From Cristatella mucedo (lineage: Eukaryota > Bryozoa > Phylactolaemata > Cristatellidae): 64,000 bases of DNA. The notes beneath the pieces are model-generated. The model was not told the DNA's origin, searched no databases, and saw only the letters and a program-made list of their open reading frames with translations. Positions 39,434 to 50,262 of the stretch are shown here, piece after piece; the first letter of the stretch is position 1; the number at the start of each line of letters is the position of its first letter. The translations under genes and the position numbers were made by a program. The stretch covers positions 1,860,001 to 1,924,000 of the forward strand of contig WPIO01000028.1 in the NCBI GenBank assembly GCA_009760855.2, read 5' to 3'.

Positions 39434-39466
<33 letters not shown>

Positions 39467-39469
39467 GGC
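39427..39469. repeat. (CCT)n followed by a C-run
   Basis: About ten CCT units followed by ten C. Pro/Leu-rich frames on plus and Gly/Glu-rich frames on minus are low-complexity read-through. Confidence 0.95.
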
Positions 39470-40259
39470 TCTTCCCTTCCCGTGTCCTCCCACCCGTCCT
39501 GTGTGCCTCCAAGTCAACCCAGCTATCGCAGCCGGACAGCATGTAAATGCTGGCCCTTGGACTTCATGCCCTACAGCTCTTGCTACAGCAGTATCTGCTT
39601 GTAGCTTGAGCAAGTGCACCAAGGACTGAGGGAAGCCTAGGGAAACTTGCTGTTGAGTGTGCAGGAAGGTGCCAGACAACCTAATCATTGGCTTCTGTTT
39701 TTAATGCTCAATCTCGCCTGATGCAGGCTCTTTTTTAAGTCCTAGGTCTTATCTATATTTTCCTTGTCACAGTTTTGACAGCTGCTGCTTGAGCAAGCAA
39801 TAGTCCCACTGTCCGAGCTAAAGTAACAATGAATCAGGCTAGCCTTATTGTTAAAGTTGTTGAGCTTAGCTTGAAGCCTGCGGCCCAGAGTGTTCCCTTT
39901 GATTGCTTGATACCTGTCTGTGCGAAAGATAATCTTTTATGCAGTTGTTTTGTGAATCTTACTGCTCCGGTGCCGTTTTGTCCTCCATCGGATCTGGAAG
40001 CGTTCTCTGCTGGGCTTTGCCACACAGCAAGCAGTCTCTTTCGTCTCGGTGAGCTAGCCTCAGTGCACCTTATATTTGAGGCCTGCTGATATGTGATGCT
40101 TCCTCGTGTGGCGCAGCCGACATCTTACCGTCTCGGTAAATGTCTCGGTGCAGCTACAACGTGTCGGTGCTGTTTCATTTTTCTTCTTTTTCTTTTTTCT
40201 TCTTGTCTATTTCCACATGACTTATTTTCCATAGTGGTGCATGCCATTTCACCACCACG

Positions 40260-40372
40260 GTGCTGGCGGCAGCACCGGTAGCGGTAGCAGCACTGGTGGT
40301 GGCAGCAGCAGCACTGGTGGTGGCAGCAGCAGCAGCAGCAGCAGCAGTGGTGGCAGCAGCAGCAGCGGCACA
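40260..40372. repeat. imperfect GGTGGCAGCAGCAGC minisatellite
   Basis: GCAGCAGC and GGTGGCAGC words alternate for about 110 bp. It lies in the probable 3' UTR of the LRRC58-like gene, so the mature RNA would carry a long GCA-rich tract, prone to hairpins. Confidence 0.85.
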
Positions 40373-40717
40373 CACTGGCAATGATGGCTGAGCCCCTTGC
40401 TTGGCGAGCTGTAGAATTAGGGCAGAGCTTGCGTAGGAGCTTTTTGATTGCTCTGGCAGCAGCCACCACTGTTGCTCACCCAGTGGTCCTCAGTTTGCTA
40501 GTATCGTATAAGCTTGCCGACCTGGCTTTTATGCCCTGTGCAGCATCAAGCCTTTGTATCGATCTCGCGCCCAAGTAATAAACGTGGCCACACCGAGCTT
40601 GCCTAATCCTGATCGGACGCCCCTAATATTGTGCCTCATGCACGCACTCAGTTGGTCGACTTCTACAGCAGCACCTAGCAATGTCAACCTTTTCCAGAAA
40701 ATAATGTATTCGTATCG

Positions 40718-40828
40718 CACCTTTAGAGAACATGAATCTTTATTCAGGCGCTTCACAAATGCTGCTACGCATTTACGTTAGCTGGAGCCCACGACCTCGG
40801 CCAGACTTTGGTCGGGGCGAGCACCTTC
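40718..40828 (-). mobile_element. SINE-2 copy with LINE-A-like tail
   Basis: On the minus strand: GGTGCTCGCCCCGACC, then a B-box-like GAGGTCGTGGGCTCCAGC, then TTTGTGAAGCGCCTGAATAA and GATTCATGTTCTCTAAAGG. The head matches the tRNA-like heads at 47.7 kb and 63.2 kb; the tail matches the start of the LINE-A terminal hairpin. Head and tail are separated by about 20 bp of extra sequence in this copy. Confidence 0.7.
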
Positions 40829-41051
40829 CAATGCAGCAGCAGTCCATCCAGGCACGAAGTCCTGAAAACAAGCAGCCCCCTGCTGGTTTACGGCTGCAGT
40901 AGGCTTCCAAGGTGGTGCCCCTGGCACGACCCAAATCGTGCATTTGAGTCATGCTGCGGGCAATCCTCTAACAATTTCTGCAAGCCTGGCGATTGCTGCT
41001 TAGGTTCGCCTACGGCTAGGTGAAGTAGGCAGCTGAATTAGCCTAACATCA

Positions 41052-42135
41052 AACTACTATTATTAGATTGAATGGTTAATCTTAGCATGCTGAATAAACA
41101 AGAATAACAGGGTTAGGGGTGGCACATACAATATCAGCATGCAATAGCACATGTAGGGCAAATCTTGAGGACCCACTGAATGCTTTCATAAGTAGATGGG
41201 TTGTTAGTTTCTTTTTAAATGTGGGATTAGATCCGATAGGCAGGCTGGAGCCAAAGAATGAACTGACCTAATAAGCCAATGCCGGAGCAAGCAGTGAGTT
41301 ACACAAGTCAAGACAGAATCTCACAAATGCATGGACCGATTTAGATGTGGCATCCCTGTCTAAACCAGCCCGAATTATAGCAATGTTATGTAGCTGAAAT
41401 TAGGCAAACTTGACTTTAATGTGGTCGTTGCTTAAGTACTCTTGGTCTAGGTTACTTTCTTGAATAGTGGCCTGATTATAGCCCTTTGAAAGGTATCTGG
41501 ACGTGATCTGAGCGTAATAACATATTTATGACGTTAGCTATTCCTGGCAGCAGCAGATCAATCCATCTTAGAAGAAGGGCAGTGGGAATAGGGTCCTGAG
41601 GCCTTATTGTCTTCTTTAATTGGGATAGGAACTTCAGGACGAAGTCCCTATAGACCTTGAATGTAGCCATTGAAATGCCCCAAAGAATTTAGTGGTATGT
41701 TTTCGGGGGTGATGCTGCCATCTTAGGTAGGGGCTCCCCGATCTTGTCCATCTTGTCAACAAAGAAGCAATAGAAGCAATCAGCTAGGTCATTATAGGGA
41801 GCCGTTAAGGAGATGCTTGATTCCCGGCATCAGCATTTTTGCATTGTGCATCTGTGACTCAACAATGTTTTTATGGAAGCTAGAGTTGGCCTTGGCTAGG
41901 ATTGATTTTACGATCTACGGTAGTCCTCCTATGCCTGTCGCTGGACAGTCAGTTCTGATCTTTAATAGGTTTTTCCAAGCTTAGGCTTACTAGACCTGGC
42001 TAGTTTAATATTTGTGGTAAATCAAAGGCCATCCCTGGGAGGGCTCACACTGGGCTGTCAGAGGTGCTAAGTCGTCGAGTATGTCAGCTGGTGTCGTGTT
42101 GTAGCAATCTACCAATACAACAGGTCGGAAGGAAT
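41052..42135 (-). mobile_element. LINE-A copy A10 with several internal deletions
   Basis: Recognisable LINE-A blocks (3' UTR, C-terminal region, pre-RT linker with LDPIPTALLLRWIDLLLPG, then endonuclease-side linker) follow in order on the minus strand, but large parts are missing at about 41225, 41280 and 41430, including the whole RT. The (TTA)n end is nearly gone. It looks like a gutted, long fragment. Confidence 0.75.
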
Positions 42136-42209
42136 TTCGTTCAGCTCTACAAAGACGCTATGGCTGCTAAATCGATTTCAGTAGCTAGCCTGAGCTAAGT
42201 AAAGCAGGC

Positions 42210-43370
42210 TAATGCTGACTACAGTAAGCTACAGGCTGTGATTGAGTACAGGCTGTTAAGATGTCCTAAATCAAGCAGGGGCCTACAGGAAACCTTGCGG
42301 TAAAACCTGCCGAATTCACAACGGCCACCGGGGTGACCAAATGTAGGGATCGAGCAAGGTCGTGTTTATACTGGCCAGGCATTTGCCAAATCGTTTAGAC
42401 ATTTTCGATTCTCACAACTTCTGTAAAACCCACCAGGAGAGACAACTGCATGAGCCACTCGTCATTTTAGTAACAAGGCGCTGCCTATCTCTTTAAATAC
42501 GAGGGATGGCAGCACATGATCTTAATCCCTTTTTGATGCCGATATATGAAATCCCTCTAAAATCATCGAAATCGACGGCCAAGTAAGTGGTGAATGAACT
42601 GCAGATCATATTTGCTCGCTGGGGCATACCAGAGTCATTGCGGTCTGACATTGGTCCATAGTTTTAATTTCGCGAATTGGATGAATTTGCAAGACGATAC
42701 CGGTTCAAGCAAGGTGACGATCAATCCACATTTTCCACGAGCGAACGTAGAACTGGAAAGAGCTGTTCAAACTGCAAAATCTGTTGTGAGGCAGCCGGAT
42801 CCGTTCCTGGCTCTGGCGATTCACAGGTCAGTGCATTGCACCTCTACTGGCTTCAGCCCAGCACAACGGTTTGTGGGACAACAGATTAGGTCGACGTTGC
42901 CTGTGGTCCCTCGGCAAGTCAAACCACAATGACCGGCAACGGAAAAGGTGCAACTCAACGATGACCTTGCAAAAGAGCTTCATCAGCACTAGCACGATCG
43001 CCATAATTTTGCTTGCCTACTTCTATTTCTTCTATCCGGCCTATTGATATTAGTGCAGACTGATGTGGAAAACAGCTAGAACACACATGCACCTGTGACA
43101 GTTCCAGCAGGTCCACCTCAGTCGTTTGTCGTTCAGACTGACAATGGCAGAACCCTTTAGGTGAACAGGAAGCATATTCGAATGATTGATACTGATCTAC
43201 AGGTCACTAACAAAAAATCAACTGCCACTTCCCTACATCTACTGAAGGCCACAGCTGCAGCTCAAGATCAGCCTCAAAGTTTTGCCAATGAGATGCACAC
43301 CTCTCAAGATCGAATGGCAACAAGGTCTGGCAGGGTCGTAAAGCCAAAGGTTTGATCTTTGAAAAGGAGA
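42210..43370 (+). mobile_element. Ty3/Gypsy-type integrase remnant
   Basis: In shifting frames one reads a zinc-finger-side segment (GVTKCRDRARSCLYWPG near 42330), the core with ELQIIFARWGIPESLRSD (about 42595), NPHFPRANVELERAVQTAKS and LAIHRSVHCTSTGFSPAQRF (42730-42870), and a C-terminal domain with NRKHIRM and ATRSGRVVKPKV (43161-43355). This order matches the integrase of metazoan Ty3/Gypsy retrotransposons, which inserts the element's cDNA. Stops and frameshifts make it non-functional. No LTRs could be delimited. Confidence 0.8.
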
Positions 43371-43584
43371 CAGTTTCTGTTAGGATGGAAGGTGTAATAG
43401 TGGACCTACCTCGGCAGAGCCACGACGAATTCACTAATCAAGAGAGACCTCGCTCACCCCGAGGTCCTGTTCTTAGCAGACTATCTCTGCTTATGTCTGT
43501 CATGGCTGCCAATAAATGTCCTCTGTTCTTCCTGAATGCCTCTTATCACTATATGCGTCGGCTCCGGGCGAATTTTTGGTAATC

Positions 43585-43800
43585 AATCCTTCGCGGATCT
43601 TAGCAGCACCAATAACATCTAGAAATGCATTTGAACTGTGATGTTCAAGCGATTTATTTACGCCAGATCATAACAAATATGCAGGTTGCTAGCGGCCGGC
43701 ATATCTCACGCCTTGGCCGGAGTCGCTGACCCAGCAGCTTGAAGCCACGAGCGTTTAAAGGTCCACAGGCACGTGATTTCTTAAGCTACTGTCGAAGAAC
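43585..43800 (-). mobile_element. LINE-A 5' UTR fragment
   Basis: GCGGATCTTAGCAGCACC, GGAATGCATTTGAACT-like and GCAGGTT...GCCGGC words are colinear with the 5'-most parts of the copies at 23.7-23.9 kb and 53.3-53.5 kb. No other part of the element follows on the 3' side, so only the 5' end survives. Confidence 0.55.
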
Positions 43801-43839
43801 AAACAGATGAGCTATTAGCAGCTCTTCGATGTATCAGTT

Positions 43840-44244
43840 TTGGATGCAATTCTCGCTAGAACGGTTGTGGAAGATAAATTCTGCAATAGAGAAGAAAGGC
43901 TAGCTGTGCTTAGTGTCGGGAAGCTAGAAGTGAAGGAAGCTAAGCAGAGCACCAGACGTGCTCTGGCAGCATACAGTACAAGCTGTTTCACAAACTTCGG
44001 CAAGCAACCCAGCAGGCGGAGCCTGCTGCGGCTGGCTTTCCAATTACAGCAGCCAAAACAAACTACAGCTGCAGCTGCTGGCCGATGGGTAGATTGTAGA
44101 GGCGCTCTAGGCGACGAAGCTACTTTTGTGAGCAGCATGCCTCAGGCAGTCATGGGTGAGCTCAACTTTGAAGGTCTCTATCCGCCAGAACCATTAAAGT
44201 TTCTTGCGGCCACAACACGAATCTTTAATTCTGTGACCCACTAA
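43840..44244 (+). CDS. unrecognised open frame, 134 codons
   Basis: Open from an ATG-less upstream region to TAA. Ala/Leu/Arg-rich, with a possible helical N-terminal half (blocks such as REERLAVLSVGKLEVKEAKQ). It lies between a LINE-A 5' fragment and LINE-B. No motif I can name, no splice partners. It may be a relic of the Gypsy element or chance; probably not an active gene. Confidence 0.15.
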   Translation: MDAILARTVVEDKFCNREERLAVLSVGKLEVKEAKQSTRRALAAYSTSCFTNFGKQPSRRSLLRLAFQLQQPKQTTAAAAGRWVDCRGALGDEATFVSSMPQAVMGELNFEGLYPPEPLKFLAATTRIFNSVTH

Positions 44245-44284
44245 ATCAAACGACCAAATTATAATGCAAGGCGGCAGTACCGAC

Positions 44285-45214
44285 ATTTCAGGTAACGAAA
44301 AACTGCTAAAACAGAACTGCTACTCATAGGACACCCTAAACATGTGGCTGGATTAAAAGGCTTTGCTCTTCTAATAGGTGATGCTATTGTGCGACCATCA
44401 CCACGTGCTCGAAATTTAGGTGTCGTTTTCGACAGCTGCCTCAATTTCAAAAGCTTCATTCAGACGTCTGCCTCTACAGCCAGCCATCCCATCTGATCCC
44501 TATCCAAGATTAGGAGGTGTCGCTCACAGTGGCTTGTAAAAGTTTAACTAGCTCTTTAGTTCTGTCTCGGCTTGATTAGTGCAATTCCCTTTTGGCTAGG
44601 CTGCCAAAAAAGCTATTAGGCTACTGCAGCAGACTATGAATATGGCTGCAAGGCTTGTCTTCAAGTCCCAGCGGTTTGAGCACATGCCTCCTTTGCTAAA
44701 AGAGGTAGGATGAATGCCGGTTGAGCAAAGGATACAGATCAAAGTTCTTAAGCTGACCCACAAGGCCCGCCACGGCTTGGCTCCTCCATACCTAGCTGAA
44801 CTGGTGCACCAGTTTCAGCCTGTTCGCGCCTTCAGGTCCTGTGTGGACAATAAATTAGCTGTCCCATTCCTCCACTTAAAGACAGTTGGCGACAGAAGCT
44901 TTAGCTCTGCAGGTCCTAGACTGTGGAACTCGCTTCCACAGTTTTTACGCGACGACAACTACTCTCCAACTGCCGACTATGGCACATCTTTTTCAGCGGT
45001 CCTGAACTGCTACTTCTATGCTACTCACTACCTCAACTGCTCTCCTGACTCTGCTATGCTTCCCACTTTCTCTTCGCTGCTGAGACGAAGTCTGTTGGCT
45101 ACTGAATGCGTACCAAAAGTCGCCTATGTGGTGAGTGAGCTATACAATACTCTCCTGCGTAACACTCACATGGTCTTTATGACTTTGTGGAGTTACAGAC
45201 GGAGATACACAACG
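44285..45214 (+). mobile_element. LINE-B copy B4, 5'-truncated
   Basis: It begins in the region after the RT palm (ACAGAACTGCTACTCATAGG encodes TELLLIG), passes a frameshifted thumb region, then 44714-45217 encodes the C-terminal region (MPVEQRIQIKVLKLTHKARH, then FSSAGPRLWNSLPQFLRDD). The 3' end is GTGGAGTTACAGACGGAGAT, then ACACAACG, without the usual (TACAT)n. The best reading of the LINE-B C-terminus in the window. Confidence 0.88.
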
Positions 45215-45539
45215 TGAGGGCGGGTGCGTTCGCAGCTGCTTGGGTGAAGCAATAAAATGCCACTTACGCTGGCACACCACCGTCAATTATATGAGTCTTA
45301 CCGAGCTTGGAAATGACAGCAGTGTACACACTGCTGGCAGTGCTAGGGCTAGTGACGCATAGATAGTTTGAATTAAAGAATTCAGTCACAGCCAATCGTA
45401 GCTTGCATCTATAGTCAACTTTCGCTGTGGAGCTGGCCCCTACTTTTTTTCCGATCTCGCTCCCGCCGATCCAGATCTTGTTCCCCGGGATCTTTAAACA
45501 AGTGTGGATGCCGCGAGTTGCAAGAAGCACGAGACCCGC

Positions 45540-45722
45540 ATAACCCTATTTGCATGCTGACCCTGTGCTTGTCACCCCTAATCATTTTGTTCCTATTATT
45601 TATCAAGCATGATATTTTTCACGATTCGATCGCGTTTTCCTTTGCAGCAAATGTAAAGCGCCTAGGAAGAGATTGAGTTCTCTGAGGGCACTTTATCAAG
45701 TGCATTGTAATTCTTATTATTA
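45540..45722 (+). mobile_element. LINE-A 3' UTR fragment
   Basis: TTTGCATGCTGACCCTGTGC, TTGCAGCAAATGTAAAGCGC and the complete hairpin AGGAAGAGATTGAGTTCTCT are followed by a degenerate TTATTATTAAG. Only the 3' UTR is kept, about 180 bp. Confidence 0.85.
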
Positions 45723-45748
45723 AGTAGTCATTTATCAATGCTGTTTAG

Positions 45749-46093
45749 CGTGCTGAACATAAATCTGACGGTAACTGTGTTCACGTATGGAATAAGTGGC
45801 GATCGTGCCCTGGAGACAGAGGAGCTAGGTTTGAATTAAATCAGCGTGGGATAAGAGGCGTCAAGGTGGACTGGGATTTATTGCATGAGTCCTGGCGGAC
45901 ATTGGGAAAACTAAAGGATGCTCAGCCGGAAAATATCGGTACTTATAAAGTATTCAAATTCAATAGAACTCCAGGGTTTGAAAAGACGGCGTGCATGCGT
46001 ATGCACATAGATCTGATAGGGATGTGCTTTCCAGACGAGAGTTTTCTACTGAAGCTGCCTATGAAGGAATCAATTTGTAAAGCGCTTAGATGA
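45749..46093 (+). CDS. unrecognised open frame, possible exon
   Basis: The frame runs from just after an in-frame TAG (45746-45748) for 114 codons to TGA. Its composition is protein-like: Trp/Cys-containing blocks CVHVWNKWRSCPGD and VDWDLLHESWRTLGKL, then IDLIGMCFPDESFLLKLPMK. I recognise no family, see no start codon context, and cannot fix splice borders. It begins 25 bp after a LINE-A tail, so it could be older host sequence. Confidence 0.2.
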   Translation, partial: RAEHKSDGNCVHVWNKWRSCPGDRGARFELNQRGIRGVKVDWDLLHESWRTLGKLKDAQPENIGTYKVFKFNRTPGFEKTACMRMHIDLIGMCFPDESFLLKLPMKESICKALR

Positions 46094-46619
46094 TGTCCGT
46101 CAATCGTCAGTCGATGCTATTATAAATGAAGTTAATCAGCGGGCTGCGATTAGTAAGCTTTTATAATGGCTCTTCGCTCAGTGAGATCAACTTATAGTAA
46201 TTATTCAGCTAAATAATAGGATCCAAGTACGGGTAAGAATCAAGCGACAGACTAGGATTTAGCCACGGATTAGGATTTGGCAACAGAGTTGGACGTGGCC
46301 ACAGGTTAGAACAAACTTAGCTAGGGGTCACGTTTTCTTACTTTGTCTCCTACAGCTATTGGTATTCTTCTCAAGCATTTTCAACCGCAAACTTTGAACG
46401 GATGCATACCTTATTAACTGCAGCGCGTGCGAAATGATATCTTGGACAAAGCTGAAGGCATTATCTTAATAAGTGCGCTGACTATGATAAGAAACAAAAT
46501 TAGAAATAGATCAACTGCAAAATGCAGCCGACGTTGAGAGAGTCACGAAAAGTTGAGGTTCAGTCGAGGCGATTGACTCCAATTTTCCAGCAAAATTTAC
46601 ACTTTACCGGGGTCTTTGC

Positions 46620-46762
46620 CCTTCTACTTGGTACTTGTCTGCATGACTCACGTCGTTGGTTCGAATCCAGCGGCGGACGATTACTTACTGCTCACTGCAA
46701 TCAGTACTATTAAAAGAGGTTGGCTCTTCTGCTGATAGACGAATGAGGCTGCTAAATTGTCT
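46620..46762 (+). mobile_element. SINE-1, diverged copy
   Basis: A B-box-like GTTGGTTCGAATCCAG is followed by GGCTCTTCTGCTGATAGA and GAGGCTGCTAAATTGTC, the body and end of SINE-1 in the correct order. Extra bases separate the blocks. Confidence 0.55.
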
Positions 46763-47218
46763 CACCTCACATGTTTATCGGTCAATGTATAAACGAAAAC
46801 GTATTCGTGTGCACAAATATCCGAAAGAATCAACGCAAAAAGATCGGGAACAAGCATTTTTCTCCACATGCTGAGCTAGAAACGGAAGCAATGTGCCTGC
46901 AGTTTCGTTTATGCATACCCCAGCTATGACAGCGCCGCGCCTAAACGTTGTTACCTGCCAGTACTAGGCTGGAGGACCCTCAGACCACCGACTAGCCTAT
47001 CGGAGGAGCGCAGCTAGGCGTTAGCAACGACGCTAACGAATCAGAGCGCAGCATTCCAGTGCCGCTGACGACAGAAGCGAACGAACGTCTGCTGGGGGGC
47101 AGTGGCGCTTCCGCCGGCTCGGTGCGTGATCGAATAAACTGGTGCTGTTGCTCGTCGGCTGGTGTTTTTGTGCAGTGCACGACGGCAACCAAACTGCAGT
47201 GCCATCGCACAATTGAGT

Positions 47219-47568
47219 GCCCAAAGCCTGGAACTCACTTCCGGCTTGCGTCGATACATCCCCTGACTTTAAACGCCTTGAAAAAGAACTAAAAACGCAT
47301 CTTTTTATCACAGCATATAGTAGGTCCTTGGGATTCGTCCTTTACGTGCTTATGCGTGCCGACACTTGGGATGCTGCCACTAACTGTATTTGCATGCTGA
47401 CCCTGTGCAGGTCACCACTAACCACGTTATGCTCGTAGTCATTGAGCGTATCGCTTCTACTAACCATTTGATTGCGACAAACTACGTTGTAGCGAATGTA
47501 AAGTACCCGGAAAGAGATTGAATCCTCCGAGACACTGTATCGAATGCAATACTATTATTGTTATTATT
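47219..47568 (+). mobile_element. LINE-A 3' fragment
   Basis: It starts in the last coding block (CCAAAGCCTGGAACTCACTT encodes PKAWNSL), then the 3' UTR, a mutated hairpin and ATACTATTATTGTTATTATT. About 350 bp, strongly 5'-truncated. Confidence 0.85.
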
Positions 47569-47714
47569 CCTGACACGGAGGCCGCTGCAAGCCGTTTGCT
47601 GCTGTATGCGAACTGGCGAAAAACTATCATGTAGACTACCGAGAGTATGGGCAAGTGTACGACAATGAATTTGCGTCGGGAATAGAGGTTATAACAATTT
47701 AATTCGTTTGCACA

Positions 47715-47820
47715 GAGCCCTGCGAAACCTTCATCTCTATTCAGGCACTTCACATGTGCCATGGGACTCGAACCCACGACCTCAGTCAGGCCGAGCGTCT
47801 TGACCGCCGGGCCATCTAGC
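47715..47820 (-). mobile_element. SINE-2 copy with LINE-A-like tail
   Basis: On the minus strand: GGCCCGGCGGTCAAGACGCT (A-box-like region), GAGGTCGTGGGTTCGAGTCC (B box), then GCACATGTGAAGTGCCTGAA and TAGAGATGAAGG. The B box is nearly canonical. The tail is truncated before the second arm of the hairpin. Confidence 0.75.
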
Positions 47821-48155
47821 GGAAAACGACGTCAGAGTAGTTTCACTACGTGACAGGAAGTGGAGCGGCAGGTGACGGTCCTATAGCGGAAGCGGAAAAT
47901 CGACAGTGAAGGACGAAAAGGATGGCTGCGACCGCCCTCGGCGGCATAAACATCAGGGCGAGAGACTCGCTAGGCCTGCCCCGTGCACGTGCGCCACCCA
48001 ACCAGCTACTCGGGGCACTTATTAATCCCCTTCCAAGAAACGCCGCGCGTGGCAAAGGCTAATGCTTGAGACAGCAATCGGCCGCTGCTGGGTGGAAACG
48101 TCCTTCTGTAAAAAGAGGCTTGATAGAACTTCCGGCGAATCGGAAGTGTCTAGGA

Positions 48156-48343
48156 CAGCGGCTCGCAACCTTCCTGATGCCGCGACCCTTTAATACCGTT
48201 CCTCGCGCTGTCGCGACCTCCGTGATATTATTGGGTGCGAAATGTTGAAATACGCGTTTTCCGATTGTCGCAGGCAACCCCTGTGAAACGGTCGTTCGAC
48301 CACCACGAAGGGGGTCGAACGACTCACAGGTTGAGAACCGCTG
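48156..48343. mobile_element. SPIN-like non-autonomous hAT transposon (MITE), 188 bp
   Basis: Terminal inverted repeats: the left end reads CAGCGGCTCGCAACCT, the right end reversed reads CAGCGGTTCTCAACCT (14 of 16 equal). Flanks are GTCTAGGA (48148-48155) and GTTTAGGA (48344-48351), an 8-bp target duplication with one mismatch and a central TAG, as hAT transposases produce. Internal words CCGCGACCCTTTAATACCGT, GTTTTCCGATTGTCGCAGG and GGTCGTTCGACC agree, from memory, with the consensus of the SPIN/URR1 group of hAT elements. It has no coding capacity and would need a transposase in trans. Confidence 0.85.
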
Positions 48344-48689
48344 GTTTAGGATAGCCTAGAATTTGGCAGGCGGCCAAGCCACCCAAGGTAAAGTTAAAGC
48401 GGAGCAGCTTTGCTGCATGCTTGGAATTCTGCGGGAAAAAGCTTCGATGGTATTTTTAACTCGTCGGTTGGAACTGGCGAAGTTTGAAGCGGTACGTTTG
48501 AGGTGTCCTTCTGTCCGGACCTGGAGGATGCTGGAACGCTTTTAATAAGACAGTAAGGAAAACGCTGCAACTAGAGCACGTTGCATCCTGCCGCATATTT
48601 GTTTTTATATGCAGAGGCCGATGGCCGTCTTCCGCGGAGCTGAACGACGAAAACAAAATTCGCGTTAAGCGAGGAACGATTACCCAATG

Positions 48690-49471
48690 TCTAATTCTGC
48701 CTACATTCAGCTACTTAACATGGCTAAAAGTCGGGCTTGTTTAGATAAGGATACCGTGTCTAAGTTCGTCAATGCATTTGTAACATTCCGTCTTAACTTC
48801 TGTAACTCACTGCTTGCTGGCCTACCGGCACGTGCAATCAGGCGATTAGAGCTGGCGCAAAACTCTGCAGCTAGGCTTGTCTGTCGTGAGCGTCGCAGTT
48901 GCCACATCATACCACTTGTCGCCGACCTGCACTGGCTACCAGTCAAGCAACGGATCGACTTCAAAGATTTGTCGCTCACTTTTAGGTCACTTCATTCTTT
49001 GGCTCCAGCCTATCTGTCAGATCTACTCCCCAACCAGGCCAAGCATCGTACCACCCACTTTTCGGAATCCAACGGTTTACCACTACCTCGTACAAACCTC
49101 AAATTCTTTGGAGACCGTGCATTTAGTTCGTATGCTCCTAAAGCCTGGAACTTACTCCCAACTTGCATCACAACATCCCATGAACTGATCACATTTAAAA
49201 AGAACTTACAAAAACCTATTTAGGACAGCGTTTAGTGGGTCCCTGTGATTCCTTCTTTATGTGCTTATGCGTGCTGACACTGAGCATGCTGCCACTAACC
49301 ACTTGCATGCTGACCCTGTGTATGTCACCCCTAGCCATGATATTCATGTTGTTTATCAAGTATGATATTACTCACCATTATATCGCGATTCCCTTTGCAG
49401 CAAATGTAAAGCGCCTAGAAAGAGATTGAATTATCTGAGGGCGCTTTATCAAGTGCATTATTTTTATTATT
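48690..49471 (+). mobile_element. LINE-A copy A13, 5'-truncated
   Basis: A single open frame (48687-49223) carries the complete C-terminal region: LDKDTVSKFVNAFVTFRLN, CRERRSCHIIPLVADLHWLP, AYLSDLLPNQAKHRTTHF, PKAWNLLPTC. The 3' UTR, an intact hairpin and a short TTA tail follow. The frame is uninterrupted, so this copy is rather young, but it lacks RT and endonuclease. Confidence 0.9.
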
Positions 49472-49696
49472 GTCACGATTGCCAAATTTTTAAAGTTGTT
49501 ATTTGCAAGCATTTAGGTGTGGTTTACCTCCGGTTTTGACTTATTTTTGCATAGTAATTTGTTATCCTTTTCTTTTATGTGAAAATAATCTAAAACTCTT
49601 ATCTTATTTCCGTTATTGTTGCTATTTACAAGCTACCTTTAACAAATACTCTATTGTTTAACCAAAATTCTCAATTTTTGTAAATCATAATTATTA

Positions 49697-50262
49697 ATCT
49701 ACTTAATAAAGCGCCATCAGAAAACCTAATCTCTTGCTAAGTGATTTGCATTTGCTGCAACGCAAACACAATCAAGCAGTTAGTGGTATCATACTGATAA
49801 ACAACAACAATATCATAGATAAGGTGACGTTCACAATATCAGCATGCAAGTATGGTTAGTGGCAGCAGGCGACATTATCAGCACACAAAAGCAGCTAAAG
49901 GACGAATCACAGGGAAAAGTAAATGCTATAATAAAAAGGTGCGTTTTTAATTTCTTTCAAACGTGGTCAAGTCTGGGGATGTCATGACGGAAGTCGAGAG
50001 TGAGTTCCAGGCTTTGGGAACATACGAACTAAATGCACGGTCCCCAAATGATTTGAAGCTTGTACGAGGTATAGGTAAACAATTAGATTCCAGAAAGGGG
50101 ATGGTACGATACTTAGCCTGGTTGGGTAGTGGATCTGTAAGGTTGGCAGGCGTTCAAGAATGAAGAAACCTGAAAATGAGTGATAGAACCTTGAAGTCGA
50201 TCCCTTGCCTGACAGTGCAGGTCTGCCGGAAGTGGTGCATTGTAGCAACTGTGACGCTCATA
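49697..50262 (-). mobile_element. LINE-A copy A14, 5'-truncated
   Basis: The tail at 49697 (TTAATAAAGCGCCATCAGAA on plus) is followed on the minus strand by the 3' UTR and part of the C-terminal region (49982-50248) with frameshifts. It stops where the (TTA)n end of the next LINE-A copy begins at about 50262, so it inserted directly beside, or was cut by, copy A15. Confidence 0.85.

Larger units (their letters stand above)
39279..40600 (+). other. probable 3' UTR of the LRRC58-like gene with polyadenylation signal
   Basis: After the TAG at 39276-39278 there is no further exon-like frame up to an AATAAA at 40577-40582, which I take as the likely polyadenylation signal. The region holds a (CCT)n and C-run at 39427-39469 and GGTGGCAGCAGCAGC-type repeats at 40260-40372. 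Transcript extent is inferred. Confidence 0.5.

Noticed and set aside
40125-40469. Cys/His-rich minus frame resembling a metal-binding protein
   Set aside because: It is the complement of the GGTGGCAGCAGCAGC repeat in the probable 3' UTR of the LRRC58-like gene.
46980-47215. Possible solo LTR end (CGAATAAACTGGTGC and a following T-rich segment)
   Set aside because: I could not find terminal TG/CA borders, a target duplication or a second copy, so it stays unassigned.
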